Positions 12,765 to 27,059 of a stretch of DNA of 64,000 nucleotides are shown piece by piece (positions within the stretch are counted from its first letter, which is position 1; each line of letters begins with the position of its first letter). Source of the DNA: Lingula anatina (Eukaryota; Brachiopoda; Lingulata; Lingulida; Lingulidae); the NCBI RefSeq assembly GCF_001039355.2, contig NW_019774659.1, forward strand, positions 133,720 through 197,719. Direction: 5' to 3'. The translations under genes were made by a program, and so were the position numbers. The notes under the pieces are model-generated. The model worked only from the letters and a program-made list of their open reading frames with translations, made no database searches and was not told the origin of the DNA.

Positions 12765-14683
12765 ATAGATACACTTCTTCCTTCCAGATGCCAGCTGAGT
12801 GATCACACCAATACTATGCACAATGCTTGCTCGGCACACAAAAATGTACACAAAATTAACCGGAGATATATATGTTAATTGTTAGTTAATCAATGTGTAG
12901 CCCTGGTAGAGGATATATCTGCACAAACATGTACTGTAACTGTAACATACACGTTCATTAAACTACGCATCGACAGTATAACTCAAGTATGATGTAAAAG
13001 GACATTGATGGACACTCAAAATAAAACACATTTTGTTTGCGCTAATTTCAGTTAAATCTCATCTTTAATGCACTGTATTTTTCATTGTCTGAAACACATA
13101 CATCACTTTTATTATTTGGTCTTCAATGACCAACGCAATCTCTACATCTGAAAACCATTGAACATACTATATGTCCTCACGCGAGGATTACTGAAGGGTA
13201 ACTCTTTTTTTGGACACACCTAGCTTAATTATGTATTATGAAACTATCTTAAGAAGTCATTTGTGAATCTGTTCTACATGGAACCCAGCATCGGGAAGAG
13301 AACGTGCCTCCTTAGTGTTTCATGAATATAGTGTGACTACAGCAGCTACTTAAAATTAAAATTATAAGTTTACATTGCCACACTTACGTGCCTGCAGCAA
13401 ACCATATATTTATTTCAGTATGAAAGACCAATTCAGATATCGTTATTCTAAATATTTCCTTGCTGTACCAGTCAGAACAAGGAATTTTCATATCGCAGGC
13501 ATACAAGTTTAGTAAAGTATTTTTATTTACAATATAATTGCCTTAGTATAATAACAAGCATGATGTAGCATGCTGGTGTCCATGGTTTATGTAATCAAGC
13601 GCACTGCATTAGGGCGACACTTATTTTGATAGGGGTTTATAGGGGTGTATTGTATGCATTTTGAATAAGATAGAGAGAGAGTTAATTAGTACACATACAG
13701 TACAGCACGCGACAACTGTTTTACCTAAAGGCCCTGATTATTGACCGCACTGTGAATAGGAATTTATTTAAACTGTAGTAGTTGAGAAAGTTTCCATTGA
13801 ACACTGCACAACACAACGGCCTAGTAACATGTTTTGCAATTCTAGATATAGCTTACGAGAGATAGTAAATCATATATCATTATGGGTAATGTTTTTAGCT
13901 GCAGAATGTACTGGCTTTTTCAAAAGTTAAAACTGACATTTAACTCATAATTATGCATCTATTAGTTTAATAATAAGCTGTTCATTTTTCTCTGATTGTT
14001 ATTGTGTGTACTTGTTTTAAACCATTATGCTGTAAAGATATATTAACTAGATTCTATTTTTTAAATAAACATCGTTTTGATTATAAACCTCAAATTATAA
14101 CCACATGCCTGGTTATATTTAAATCGTCTATACATGTTAAATTTTTCAACTAATCTTTTTAACGCCTTTTTCTACGATTCAGTGGGATGATATCATTTTA
14201 TTAAAGTACTGCCATGTAATTTAAAGTGGTCGCATCCAGAAATACCTCTACAGGTATATAAATAATGAAAATAATTTGGTGCCAAAAATACAATTTATGT
14301 TTGCGTTAAGTATATCAGGGTATATCATATAATATTTTAAAAGAAAAATAGTGATTGAACTTCTTCTCTCGAAACGTTTAGATGGATTTATTTCAAAGAA
14401 AGGTAGAATTATACAACCTTAATATCTAACATGGTGTGTCATCACCTCTTGCATAACATATCATTCCTAATCGCCCGTACTGTGTCTAAAATTTTGCTGA
14501 TAAATAAGGAAAAACTCAAGTTAAAAATATGTTACAAAGGTACATTCAGTGAAACAGGTCAATTAGCATTTCTCAGATATACTTGTTTTTTTTTGTTTTG
14601 TATATGCCATTTAACATGCTGTATGTGTCCCTTCTAGTTCTTTGTCCCCCTGATGTTGAATGGATACATGAGAGTGAGAAAAG
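12765..14683. repeat. Gene 1/gene 2 spacer, second part
   Basis: Non-coding. Resumes the conserved spacer (ACACTTC...CCAGATGCC...GAGTGATCAC) also seen at about 20200 and about 31040. Contains spacer module copy c at about 13256-13590 and the gene 2 3' UTR from about 14390. Confidence 0.5.
14387..14392 (-). terminator. Putative poly(A) signal of gene 2
   Basis: AATAAA on the minus strand about 290 nt after the stop, inside a block (GAAATAAATCCATC) conserved at the same distance in genes 3 and 4. Confidence 0.45.
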
Positions 14684-17080
14684 TTACGGACACAGAAAAC
14701 GAACTTCGTAATCGTAGCAATTCTGTCCAGGCGGCTGGTCGCTGTTGACGCAGGCAAACCCTTCAGAGGGCGTGCACTTCACTCTGATCCTCTGGCCCGT
14801 CTGATCCCATGGTTTTTTTGTTACTCTGACGCGACACTGGATATCAATGGGTTCTTTGTTGGAACACTTGGAAGAAGAAATATGGCGCTTTTGTTACCAT
14901 ATGTCATATTATTGTTACAGACATGACCAGATGGCACGGTATTTTAGAAATTGTATGCAGTCTCAACCCCAAAGTTGTTAATGAAAAGTAAACAAAGGTT
15001 AAAGTGGCGTTTTCAGGACATGGGAACACAGTGAATGTTTCTTTTTTCTATCACGTTTGACAATCTGTCTTTTCTGTCGATACCATCGTGGGATTCTATT
15101 TCATCAGACATGTTAATTTTTCTTTGTTATATTGATATTTGTACTAATGCACGATTCCTGCAATGAAGCAGTGCAGGAATGCCAGCTTGCCTGTGAGATG
15201 ACGAAGATATTTTATAAACTGTTCCGAGTTTATAAATTACTCTTTACTCGATTTGAGCACTATTGTAATGAATCAATTGCATATATTAGTAAATATTTTG
15301 ATTGTTCTTATGGTCAGTGACAATTTCAAGCAAGTAAATTTGATAGAGTTATTGTATTATAAAATATGACAAAAAAATTCCACATCTTGTAATCGAGTAA
15401 TCTGGCCTTTTTTAAGAATCAAAAACAAGAGGTTGGCATGAAGTCAACTTTTGATCCTTGTTATCGATAGCCAAAGGTAAAGAACACACGAATTAAGATA
15501 TCAAAAAGGTGCCAGTCCAGGAGATATGCTCTCCCTAAATTTGTCAAAATTTCACCTTTTTTTTAAATGTCCAAATAAATACCGAATATCTATTTGAATT
15601 TTAAAACTACCACAATATAGTGTAAATTGTGCTCTATTTAAACCAGTTTTTCAAGATTTCAAGTTAAGAAATTTAATTCCTACCGGGTTATGTCCCGTTG
15701 TCCCCACGTGTTCATAGTCTCCATTGCCGCTTGGGTTATCTCTGTCTAACCAGGAAGTCCACATTGCGCAAGAGCATGAGCTACAGGTACCTGGAAGGTA
15801 TAATTAGAAGTCATATATAAAGAGGTGAAATAAGCTCTGGGATACGCAGTTTACTGTAACTTAGTGCATAGGCCATCGTAGCACATGGGACACACAAATT
15901 GTTTGGTACGAAGGAGCAAATGAGCCAGTACTAGATCTTAGTCTCAGTGGAACAGCAAAAGATGGAGTGGTTCTATTTGGTGCATTTACTCTGTCCACAT
16001 TCGACAGTTCGTAAGGCGACTTACATATGCTTGGGCATTTGAACTGCACTTGGTAGTCCTTGCAGTACTTCCCGTTGACTGAAGTAGTACAGACCAAGCC
16101 ATTCTCCCAGCTACAGTCATAGTTGGTATTGTACTTGTCTCCTGTTGCGTAATAATGGAGGTAGCTTACTCTATCGCGGCAGTGAGCGCACATCGGGCGA
16201 CCACCATTGCAAAGATTGATACCATCATTCTGAAAAAACGAGAAATAATCTAAAAATAGCTATTGCCTCCAAAAAGGAAAAGGTATACAAAGAGGTTTGG
16301 ACGACACTGTTACATAAAAATACTCTACAAATGTTTGATTTCCAGACCAATGTACCCCCAATCGATTAACCCTTGAGCTGTGTAAAAATACCGACAAGCA
16401 ATACATGTATAGTTGGCCCCCCTAAATTTTTCTACTTATTAAATTTATTGAGTATCGACATTGTGTGAATAGACTATACATGAATACAAAAATGTTAAGA
16501 GGCAGGCGGCAGCAGCATTAATGACACTTGGGTAACCTTACCCTAAAAGCCGCCACGTTCTCCCAGTCGCCGGTGCCACTAGGGTTATCCCTATCTAAAT
16601 AGCTTGTCCATGTTCCAGCTGAATAATAGAATAGAGAAAATCAAAATATATAACATCCAGATAACCAATACATGCCGCCATTCCAGGCATAAAAATGACA
16701 TTTTAAAAAGAATAGTGACGTGGTACCTGTAGTTTATGACGCCCTCGTTAAACAATACGTATTTGATATTTTCATTGTAGTGCAAATCTACTTATCAAAC
16801 AGTCCTTTTAGCACTTACACGTAGTAGGGCACAAGTATCTTATCTCATAGTCATTGCAGGATAAGTCGGGTTGCTGGGAGTTGACACACGCCAGACCTTT
16901 GGTGGGTAGACAGTGAATCGATAATTTATCTGGAGCTGTCCCATACCAGCGCGTGAACGTATAAACTGATCCCCTCACGCGACACTCTGCCCCGATGGGT
17001 TTACATCCGCCACAGACGTAACCTAGTTTCTAAATAAATAACACATAATGTATTCAAGTATGTACTTTTCCACAAACTTA

Positions 17081-17118
<38 letters not shown>

Positions 17119-18129
17119 TATTATTTCTTGTCACAAATATTTCTAAATTTAAATTTTCTCTTTTGTTTATTGATTTGCTTATTGTGGAGGAGTCCCCACC
17201 GAGTGCTCGTCGAGTTATGTCCATGTAATAGTCTTTCATCTATTCAACTAACCAGCTGAAATTAGCAGTATTTTTGTCACCTTTTGTTCATACAGAGTCT
17301 CATAATCCCCGTTACCACTAGGGTTGTCTCGATCATACCAAGTTGTCCAATAGTGAGCTGTAAGGATATATATTCTATAATTAACACAAGTAGTATAATA
17401 CTGAATAGCATTATTCAGATTAAAGTAATTATGCTCTGAAATAATGCATTGAAAGAGCATTCTTTGTGAACTGAAAAATTTGGCAACATTTGACAATAAA
17501 TCTATCTGGTCCCAAAATTATACATGTTATGCAAAACATTGTGCCATTTTTCAAGATAACTATATATGACGTGTTTCGTTATATTTTATTTTGTCTACAA
17601 ATGCGGCTTTGCTATAGGGGTAGCATTATCGCTGCACATATTTTACTAATGGCCTTATATTAAGACAAAAAAAACTTGCACATTCCAGTAAAGTCACCCA
17701 GTCAACGCTAAATATACATGTTCAGATCTCGGCATCTTTCCTAAATCAGCAAGACGTATCATATTCAAAACCATTGATATTTATCCACACTCGTACCACA
17801 GATACGGACAGGTGAATTTCACTAGTGACAGTAAATATTGGAAGTACAGAACTCCAAGGCGTAAAATTGCCTCAAAGTTTTTGTTCAGATAATATTACGG
17901 TAATAAATCTTAAATTGTTGAGATTTTCGAAAAAAAAATGGATATATAATGGTCTAACGCGCATTCTACGACTTATAGCAATAATACTACACTTGTTGTC
18001 CATAAACACATGGCATGAAATTATGAAGTTATATATGTACATGAACGGGATAGAAATAATGCGAACCGTCTTACCTTGTATAGAATTTAAAGCCAGCAAA
18101 CAACAAAAGACAAATAGCACCGAATTCAT
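14684..18129 (-). CDS. Gene 2: secreted triple-WxxW-domain protein (304 aa)
   Basis: Coding exons are 18075-18129, 17281-17357, 16819-17029, 16542-16618, 16025-16229, 15684-15790 and 14684-14866 (915 bp), with TAA at 14684-14686. The plan matches gene 1: signal peptide MNSVLFVFCCLLALNSIQG, then three two-exon WxxW domains. Exon 2 begins with A-H-Y-W-T-T-W instead of the usual G-H-Y-W. Domain 2 has W-T-S-Y, and exon 5 starts N-D-G-I where genes 1 and 3 start G-D-G. Domain 3 is the most changed: A-M-W-T-S-W, G-T-T-G-H-N-P, and in exon 7 V-T-K-K-P-W where the other genes read G-T-N-x-P-W, caused by a run of seven A in the coding strand. The reading frame nevertheless stays open and all cysteines remain. 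A long (CT)n tract lies in intron 2. Secretion and extracellular cross-linking are family-based inferences. Confidence 0.85.
17083..17114. repeat. (CT)n microsatellite in gene 2 intron 2
   Basis: A run of CT dinucleotides; the aligned gene 1 intron has a shorter CT tract at about 7624-7637. Confidence 0.8.
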
Positions 18130-18202
18130 GTTGTACCTGAAAAATGTCGCAATATTGATGCCGAACGATAATTTTATTATGGTAGATACGTATACTTGTA
18201 GA

Positions 18203-18203
<1 letters not shown>

Positions 18204-18256
<53 letters not shown>

Positions 18257-18258
18257 CA
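18204..18258. repeat. (ATT)n trinucleotide repeat in gene 2 5' UTR intron
   Basis: About 18 ATT units. It creates open frames of repeated Tyr or Ile on the two strands that are not genes. Confidence 0.9.
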
Positions 18259-18572
18259 TTAACCAATACATAACCAAACTTCTTTTTCACTTGTAATTCA
18301 GGGTTTACGAAACACCAGTGTATGTTAGCATCATGAGCGAAACATTTTATTTCATCTCATTAATTTTTGGCATTTTTTCCATTATAATCGTGATCATATT
18401 TATTTTGAGAACTTTTATGTTCAAAAAGAGAACAATAATTTTGTCGAAATGTTTATCTTCCACTTGCAATAATCGAAATGAAAAATAATTCATGAATAAT
18501 GTTTTAATAAATACCAATGTCTGTTAATTACCGAAATGTAACGTAAATTGTTAAAGCTGTCCACTATCTCAC

Positions 18573-18673
18573 CTCTATGGCGCACTCACGCCGAGATTCC
18601 AATGAAAGATGAGTTAGGTCTTTGTCTAACAGCGTCTTCTGGCGAATTATCTAAGAAAACGCCAATTTATATA
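18573..18673 (-). promoter_or_regulatory. Gene 2 TATA box and 5' non-coding exon
   Basis: Minus-strand TATATAAAT lies at 18665-18673 and the conserved non-coding exon ends at 18573 with donor GAG|GTGAGA. A matching CAG acceptor sits just upstream of the ATG at 18127-18129. Layout and spacing are the same as in gene 1. Confidence 0.7.
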
Positions 18674-18679
18674 CGTACA

Positions 18680-21600
18680 CGGTACGTAAGAGATAACTGG
18701 ATGTAAAACACTCCCTACCAGCTGAAAAACAAGTCGGGCTAATTTAAATTAAAAAGTCGTGATTTTATTTATCAGTGTCTAGACCCATTAGTCGGAGCAT
18801 GATAATTTTAATTTATAATATCCTTTCCTTGACAAACGTTAAACTGTGTAAATGTCTATGCAAAATACCAAATAACACGCCATACCCTGGACTTCAGTCG
18901 CTTAATGACAGAAAAACATATTCTAATCCATGTTTTGTTGGTTGTGGGTGTTTTTCAACACTGTGTCCAGGCTAAAAATCAGGTCTATCAATCAAATGAC
19001 CGATGTTCGTAATTCATTAGCATGTAAATGTCTTTGCCAATTACATTCTACCGTTTTATTTTCAGTTGTTTGTAGTATTTTGAATAAACATTCAGAAAAA
19101 AATCATCAAAAAGTCTGTTGCTATTTGCAAACAAACACATTTTATATATAGAAATAAATTAACTATTTCTAATCAATCGCAATCTTTGAACTTTTGAATA
19201 GTGTGCGAGAATTGGCGGGAACACTGGAGATCATAAGTTGCGGCTGTATATATATATGATCAAGTCAAGTGGGAATTTATTTGCAAACCACTTTGCAAAC
19301 ACTTATTAGGAACAAGCTCTCTTGAGTTAAGGAAATGTGATTGACTCGTCGAGATGCGAGGTTTGTCAGTAGATACCAGCTGAATGTTGCAGGGATACCT
19401 AAGAAAAAAGATTACCTTCCTCTCAAACGAAACCCAGGGTGCAGCGCTAATAGTATACTTTGACATTTGTGTGTTCTTCAAGGACGTAAGAAGAAAACCA
19501 ATCAATATTGCGGGTATTGAATATACGCTAGCTCACAACAAACTCCAAACCGAAGGTTTATTACCCATGATTTCGAAATTGCTTCTTTTTTATTAATGGT
19601 TACTCCTGCACTGGCACATATTAATACTGGTGATCTACAGACTATATTTGTATATCCTTACTTTATAAAGGCGGTAATGCTTACCAAGGTAGAGGATAGA
19701 AACATTGAAAAAATAGCGATAGCGATAAAGATATCTAGGTTTATCTAGTATTTTGAAAATATACCAACATGTTTTCTTCTGTTGCTACAAGAAACCCAGC
19801 AACTTGAAAAAAAACGCGCATCCATAATGTTTCACTGACATTAACAACTACTTGAAATTAGATTAACGACGTAACTTTATGTAACATACCATTAAGGTGT
19901 TTAATGCCTTGGGCTTGATTCATAATTAAACGCATTAACACAGCTGCACCAGTTGGACTTTTAACTGTTTTCAAATCCGTTGCGTTGTCATGTGCTGTGA
20001 TATATTTCTTATTTATTAATCACACATCCTTTCAGACATCTTCCATCTCGCCAGACGGTGCTGTCAATGCACCATGTGACAAGGAACATTCCCAGCTGAC
20101 CATGCAGTAAATCTGTTTTGCTTCGATTATTTCACCGCACAAATTGTTTAAGATAAGTCTCAACAAATCTTTGCGAAAACTTAATAGCATATTTTTAACA
20201 TATAAGTAGTGATCATGCCATTTCTATGCACAATGCTTGCTGGGCACACACAAATGTACACAATACTAACCAGAGAAATATATGTGAATGGCAAATTAAT
20301 CAATGTGTAGACCTGGTAGAGGGTATATCTGAACAAACATGCACTGTAAGGCTGTATTCCCAGAGCTTTTAGATCGATCTATCCCCGCGGGGAGTCTCAT
20401 CAGATTACTGTCAGATAATCCGGCTAAAATGTTCGTCCCGCCTACTACAAGCGTTTGTGCTTATTAAGCGTCCCGCCTACTACAATAGTTTGTGCTTATT
20501 ACAGTTAAATCTCATCTTTAATGCACTCTCTCATTGTCTGGAACACATATATCACTTTTATTATTTGGTCCTCCAATGACCAACGCAATCTCCAGATCTG
20601 AACATCATTGAACATACATTGTGGGGCATACTCACGCGAGGATTACTGAAGGATAACTCTATTAAGGACACAATTAGCTTAATTACGTATTACGAAACTG
20701 TGTCAACAAGTCATTTCTGAATCTGTACTACACGGAACCCAGCAACGCGAGAAGAAGGAACATTCATAGTGTTACGTAAACATAGTGTGACTTAAACAAC
20801 TACTTGACGTTCATATGAAAAGTTTACATTGCCACACTTACGTGTCTGCACCATACCATACTGGTATTTTAGTACAAAAGACCAATTCAAACATCGCATA
20901 TGCTAAATATTTCTTTGCTGTAGGGAAGTATGACATTGCAGGCAAACATGTATAGTGAGGTATTTTTATTTCCAATATAATTGCCTTATTATCATAGCAT
21001 ATATAATATTATATTTTAGTAGCATGCTGGCGTGCAACGGTGCCCATGGTTTATGGCATGCTTATTTTCTGTATAACGCCACGCATTGCATTAGCTGTGA
21101 CACTTGGCAGAAGTTCAGAAAAGACGACAAAAAGCTATAAGTGATAGCTGTGCTCTATGATTATCAATAAACTGGAATGTTTCCACATTTGACTGGGAAC
21201 ACATTAAAGGCAACTTTTTAATAACGAGACAATGATAACATTTTCACTTCTCCCATCTTTGCAATGAATAGGAAAGGTGTACGAAAATAGCTAATGACCC
21301 TGATGATAGACCGTACTAGCTGTGAAAAAAGGAACGAGCAATGATAAACTGTGGTAGTTGAGAAGACGTCCATTGCACACTGCACATTCCTAATAATCAT
21401 TTTGTAATTTTTGAGTCAAGCTCAAGAGAGATCGTAAACCATATATTACTATCGATAAAGATTTTAATCGCAATATGGACTGACTTTTAACTGACATTAA
21501 ATTCTGAATTCTAATAATAATAAGCTTTCTATTTTGTTCTTCTTATCAGTGTGTGTACATTATTTTGTACAGTCCACTGAATATTGGATTATATCATTAT

Positions 21601-22082
21601 AACATTATATACCATTTCATTAATGTTCAGACTTTAAGTGGTCATATCCATACACATTTCGATGGAAATGATGGAAATGCTTTGGTCCCAATATTGCATT
21701 TGGTGTTTGCATTAGGTACGTGTGCATGGTAACATTTTATTAAAAAATAGTGATACAACAAAAATCTTCAATTCGTTCAGATGGATTTATTTCAAAGAAA
21801 GGTACAATGATACTACTCTAACATCTTATATGGTATAACATCCTTTTGGGTAACAGAAGGTTTCTAATTGCCTGTCGTCATCTTATCTCAAAGTTTATTG
21901 AAAGGCAGTACAATACTAAAAAGTATGTTAAAAGTTACATTTAACATAAGGTCACTTAGCAGGTCGCAGATAATATACTATTATGAAGTAGTCTTGTATG
22001 CCATTCGACATGATCACTATGTCACTTCGTCCTTGTCTCCCGGATGCTGAGTGATACACGGGGGGGTGGGGGGTGGGGCAAG
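18680..22082. repeat. Gene 2/gene 3 spacer
   Basis: Non-coding, homologous to the other spacers. Module copies begin at about 19770 and about 20700. At about 20344-20500 there is a solo arm related to the small foldback at 46357 (TTCCCAGAGC, GATCGATC, GGGGAGTCTC). The end carries a G-rich run (22060-22078) just before the gene 3 stop. Confidence 0.5.
21786..21791 (-). terminator. Putative poly(A) signal of gene 3
   Basis: AATAAA on the minus strand about 290 nt after the stop, in the block shared with genes 2 and 4. Confidence 0.45.
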
Positions 22083-24592
22083 TTATGGACACAGAAAACG
22101 AACTTCGTAATCATAGCAATATCCACTCGGCTGGTCGCTGTTGACGCAGGCGAACCCTTCAGAGGGCGTGCACTTCACTCTGATCACCTGACCCGCCTGA
22201 TCCCATGGCTGATTGGTTCCTCTAACGCGGCACTGGATATCAATTGGTTCATGACTGGAGCACTTGAAAAAGGAAAGAAGACGACTTTGTTACCTTATGT
22301 CATATTTTTGTCACAGTCATGGTAAGAGTATCACTGTCTTTTGCAAATTGTACGCCTAATCTCACCCCAAAAGATACACAACGTTTAAAAGTCGTTTATG
22401 AAATGGAAAATTTAAGTTAAAGTAGAACTGTTTTTCTGGATACCATCGTGGAATTATATTTCACCCGACACAGTGTGTTTAATTTTATTATTTTAATATC
22501 CGTAATAAAGTATGATCCTTGAAATGAAGAAGCGTTCAATGTGAATATATGCCGCAAGGACCGATCCAAGTTTGTAAATAATTACTAATCACTCGATTAT
22601 AGCAATATTGTAATAAATCGTGTGCATATATAAGTCAATGTTTTAATTGCTTTTGTGGTCATTGACAATTTCAAATAGGAAAATTTGATGGAGATAATGT
22701 ATTCTGAAATATGACAAAAATTTCACACCTTTTCATACATGCAAACTGCCCTTCTTTGAGGAACAAATTCACGCTGTTTGCACAAAATCCCCGCCCATTT
22801 GGTCCTTTTAGTCAAAGCCAAAACCAAAGGTATAAACAATTTATACGACAAATATGTAGCTAAAAAGCACCACTCCGGGAGCTATGCTCCCCAAAGTTAG
22901 TCAAAATTTTATCTTTTTCAAATCTGAAAATGGACATTGAATACTTAATTAAAATTTTGAAACTACCATATATAAGGTCATTGTTTTTGCCAACTTTTTG
23001 CTTTATTGTATGGAGGATGTATGTGATATCATTTATTTTGATGTTGTTACCATCCCCCATCTTGTAACTTAGTATTATATTACATTTCATCATTTTAATA
23101 AACGACAATATCATTCATATTAACTTATTTCTTATTTTATTTGAGCAAAAACTGAGCTTCGTTGTGCTTGTGAACATTTGGCTACATATATTAGGTTACA
23201 AAACATGGCAATTTCAAGGCTCCAAATTAGAAGATTTTCCCGGCAAACAAAGCGTTACCATAACATTAATATAACAAAAAACGTTAAGGTAACGTTATAA
23301 AACGTTATGTAATTGCTTGGTAATACTTACCGGATTATGTCCTGTTGGCCCCACGAGTTCATAGTCTCCATAACCGCCTGGGTTATCTCTGTCCAACCAG
23401 GAAGTCCACGTTGCGCATGAGCATGAGCTACAGGTACCTGGGAGATATAATTTTAAGTTATACATTAGAGGTGCAATAAGCACTGAGATACGCAATTTAC
23501 TGTTACTAGGCTACATGACTAGGCCGTCGTAGCACCCAGAACACACACATTGCCTGGAGTGAAGAGAAGGAGGAAATTTTCTAGTATTAGATCTCAGTCA
23601 CAGTGGACCAGTGAAAGGTGGAATGGTTGTGTGTGGTGCATTTGTTATGTACACATTAATTAGACAGTTTGTAAGACGACTTACATATAGCTGGACACTT
23701 AAACTGCACCTCGTAGTCCCTGCAGGTCCCCCCGTTGACTGATGTAGTACAGACCAAGCCATTGTCCCAGCTACAGTCATAGTTGGTATTGTACGTGTCT
23801 CCTGTTGCATAATAATGGAGGTAGCTTACTCTATCGCGGCAATGGGCGCACATCGGACGACCACCGCTGCAAAGGTTGTTGCCATCGCCCTGGAAAAAAG
23901 AGAACAAATCTAAGTTATATATAATAACATATAGACATCAAGACCGAAGTATACACAAAGATCAAACAGAAATCCAAATAAACATTTAGTGCCAAATACA
24001 TGTATCACATATGACACGTGGTCATCACGTGAGTATCCTTACCCTAAATGCCGCCACGTTTTCGAAGTCTCCAACGCCACCTGGGTTATCCCTATCTAAA
24101 TAGCTTGTCCATGTTCCAGCTAAATGGAAGAATAAAGGGATTCATTATGAAGATATTTTATGTCCAGTTAACCATACCACCATTTTAGAAGAGAAATGAG
24201 ATTATAGAAGTAACGAGGCGGTAGATGAACCGCACGTTTTAGATATTTTATTGTAGTGCAAACCTACATATTTAACACTTCCCATAGCACTTACACGTTG
24301 TTGGGCACAAGTATCTTATCTCATAGTCATTGCAATACCCGTCGGCTTGCTGGGAGTTGACGCACGCCAGACCTTTGGTGGGTAAACAGTGAATCGCCAA
24401 GGTATCGGGAGCAGTTCCAGACCAGCGCGTGAACGTACTGGTTGATCCCTTCACTCGACACTCTGCTCCGATGGGTTTACATCCGCCACAGACGTAACCT
24501 AGTTTCTAAATAATAATAACAGACGGTGTATGTATGGAATATATTTCATAAACGTCTCATTTCACAGTAAGCCAAACAAAAAATTACTCCCC

Positions 24593-24675
<83 letters not shown>

Positions 24676-26248
24676 CGTATTGTCAGTTTTAAATTTTCTC
24701 ATATATTTATTGATTGATTTTGCCTATATTGCTCATCGAACCCCCGTCTAGATTCCCCCTTATATACTAGCCAAAAAACGCATTTTATATTATATATTTT
24801 AATTCCCTTCCAAACTATTACACTGTGCTAATTGCAACGGCCAATAACCCGACCCCTGTCCAGATCGGAAAGCCGTGACATTATAAGTCAACATGGAATT
24901 CAGTCCCCCAAACGTGGCTTTCTGTTTACTGTATCCACTAGCATTAATTGTGTACAACTGATTTCTGCAAAAATTTTGTCCTAATTTGTGTTTAGACGAA
25001 ATGTCTCAAATCTTAGCAAGTTATTGGCTGAAACCACCCAAGCGTATCAGTACTCTATTGCAGGACTAAAATGGTCCTCTGTAACTGAGTACAGTGCCTA
25101 TACTAATATGTGCATATTTTGGCATTTGAAGCACTGTGGTAAAAGTTAGATTTTTTGGTCAGGATGTACAGTATTTATGTCTCCTCCATCTCGGTGTACC
25201 ACAAACTTTCATAGTCTCATTCATAACAAGAAAGAAGGCAACAAGGAATATTGATTGTTCGTGATTTGACCAAATAAGGCGGTTTTTATTATATAACTCC
25301 ACTATCCTAATCATTTATTTGGTCAGGATATACATTATATAACAGCCTTTCATTTACTGAAGCAAACCAGCTGAAATCAGTTTTCCTCACCTTTTGTTCA
25401 TACAAATTTTCATAATCCCCATTACCACCAGGGTTGTCTCGATCATACCAACCCGTCCAATAGTGACCTGAAGGCAGAAACACCTTATTATTAACTGAAT
25501 TCATGATAATTCTGAAAAACAGTACTCAGATTCAAGTTACTGGAATAATGTAAAGAAGGAGCAATCTTTGCTCACTTAACAATGTTGCGCTATTTTTGAT
25601 AACTCATCTACTTCCAAAATCGTACATGTTACACGCACAACAATATTTTCTTCATTTGTCAAGATAACTATGTCATGTATTATTTTATTTAGTTGGTCTA
25701 CAAATGCATTTTTGGGTAGGGGGTATCATTATCATGTATGTCTACCGGTCTTTTATTAAGCCAAAAACCTTTCTCATTTCCATTTAGCCACCCAATCCGA
25801 GTTCAACATACACAATTTTGCATAAATCAGGAAGACAAATCATATTCAAACCCATTGACAATGTTACATGCTATACATCGGTTTTAGAATTCCAAGTTTC
25901 TGACTTGTAGCCACACTCGCACTGCAGATACGGACCTTAAATTTAACTAGTTTATAATACAGTAAATATTAGAACTTCAGAATTTCAAGGCGGAAAATCG
26001 TCTCCAAGTTTTAGTTAAGAGAATGTCACGTTAATCTTTAATTGCTGACATTTCCAAGAAAATTGTTTGGTTTAACGCGTATTCTTTGGCAACAAAACTA
26101 CTTTTTCACACGTGTTGTCGATCAATACATGGCATGAAATTACGAAATAATGTATGTAGATGTACGGGATATAAACAAAGCGAACCGTCTTACCTTGTAT
26201 AGAATTCAAAGTCAGCAAACAAGAAAACACAAATAGCACCAAATTCAT
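22083..26248 (-). CDS. Gene 3: secreted triple-WxxW-domain protein (303 aa)
   Basis: Coding exons are 26194-26248, 25391-25467, 24295-24505, 24043-24119, 23685-23889, 23331-23437 and 22083-22262 (912 bp), with TAA at 22083-22085. The signal peptide begins M-N-L-V. Domain 1 has W-T-G-W-Y-D-R-D-N-P-G-G-N-G-D-Y-E followed by the seven-cysteine exon. Domain 2 has W-T-S-Y and D-N-P-G-G-V-G-D-F-E. Domain 3 has C-T-C-S-S-C-S-C and W-T-S-W. The last exon is one codon shorter than in genes 1 and 2, reading S-G-Y-C-Y-D-Y-E with a Gln lost before the fifth cysteine; gene 4 shares this. Intron 2 carries an extreme C-then-T homopolymer tract (24588-24671). The 3' UTR starts with a C-rich stretch. All splice sites are canonical. 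Confidence 0.86.
24588..24671. repeat. C-run followed by about 71 T, in gene 3 intron 2
   Basis: About 12 C then about 71 T without interruption. Gene 4 has only a CCCCTCCCCTTTTAC stretch at the aligned site (35450-35467), so this is a local expansion of an existing C/T tract or an assembly artefact. Confidence 0.85.
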
Positions 26249-26515
26249 ATTTTACCTGAAAAGTGTAGCAATAATCAGGCTGAAAGGCAATTTAAAGTGG
26301 CAGTCTTTGACAAAAAGTATATACACGTCGCTATTATCATCATATAATTTATAGATTCAAAACGTAAAACAATTTGTTTTGGAAATTTTTATCCTTCATT
26401 TCAAAACGAAAATAAAGCCATGAAAAATAATTACTAACTTATACAAAATGTTAAGCAAATATCAATCACTGTTGATTTACAAAATGTAAATTGGTAAAGC
26501 TCTCCATTTCCTAAC

Positions 26516-26616
26516 CTCTATGGCGCAGCCACGTCGTTGTTCCAATGAAAGATGAGCTTGGTCTTGGTCTAACAGCGTCCTTTCACGAATTATCTAAGAT
26601 AACGCCAATTTATATA
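26516..26616 (-). promoter_or_regulatory. Gene 3 TATA box and 5' non-coding exon
   Basis: Minus-strand TATATAAAT lies at 26608-26616. The conserved exon ends at 26516, and its donor is GAG|GTTAGG rather than the GTGAGG/GTGAGA of genes 1, 2 and 4. That donor is weaker by consensus but still has GT. Confidence 0.65.
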
Positions 26617-27059
26617 CGTACACGATACGTACAAGGAATAACTGAGTGTAAAACCCTCCCTACCAACTGAAAAACAATTCGGGCCAATTTGCATTAAGAA
26701 AATGTTATTTTATTTATTAGCGTCTAGACCTGTACATCAAAACGTAGTTTATTTTAATTTATAATATCCTTTCTTTGACAAACGTTACATTGTGTTAACA
26801 TCTATGCAAAAGAACAAATAACACGCCATACCCTGGATTTCAGTTGCCTATAGAGGCACAATCATCTTCTTACCCACATCTCGTTAGTTGACGGTCTTTT
26901 ACGACCCTATGGCCAGGCAAAAAAATTAGGTCAATCAATCCAATGATCAATGCTCGTAATTCATTAGTATTTAAATGTCTTTGGCAATTACATTTAACTG
27001 TTTTATGTTCAGTTTTTGTTATTTCGAATAAACTTTTACTAAAAATATTTATGGAGTCT

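Noticed and set aside
17825-18262. 145-codon plus-strand frame ending in poly-Tyr
   Set aside because: Its tail is the (ATT)n repeat and its middle is antisense to gene 2 exon 1.
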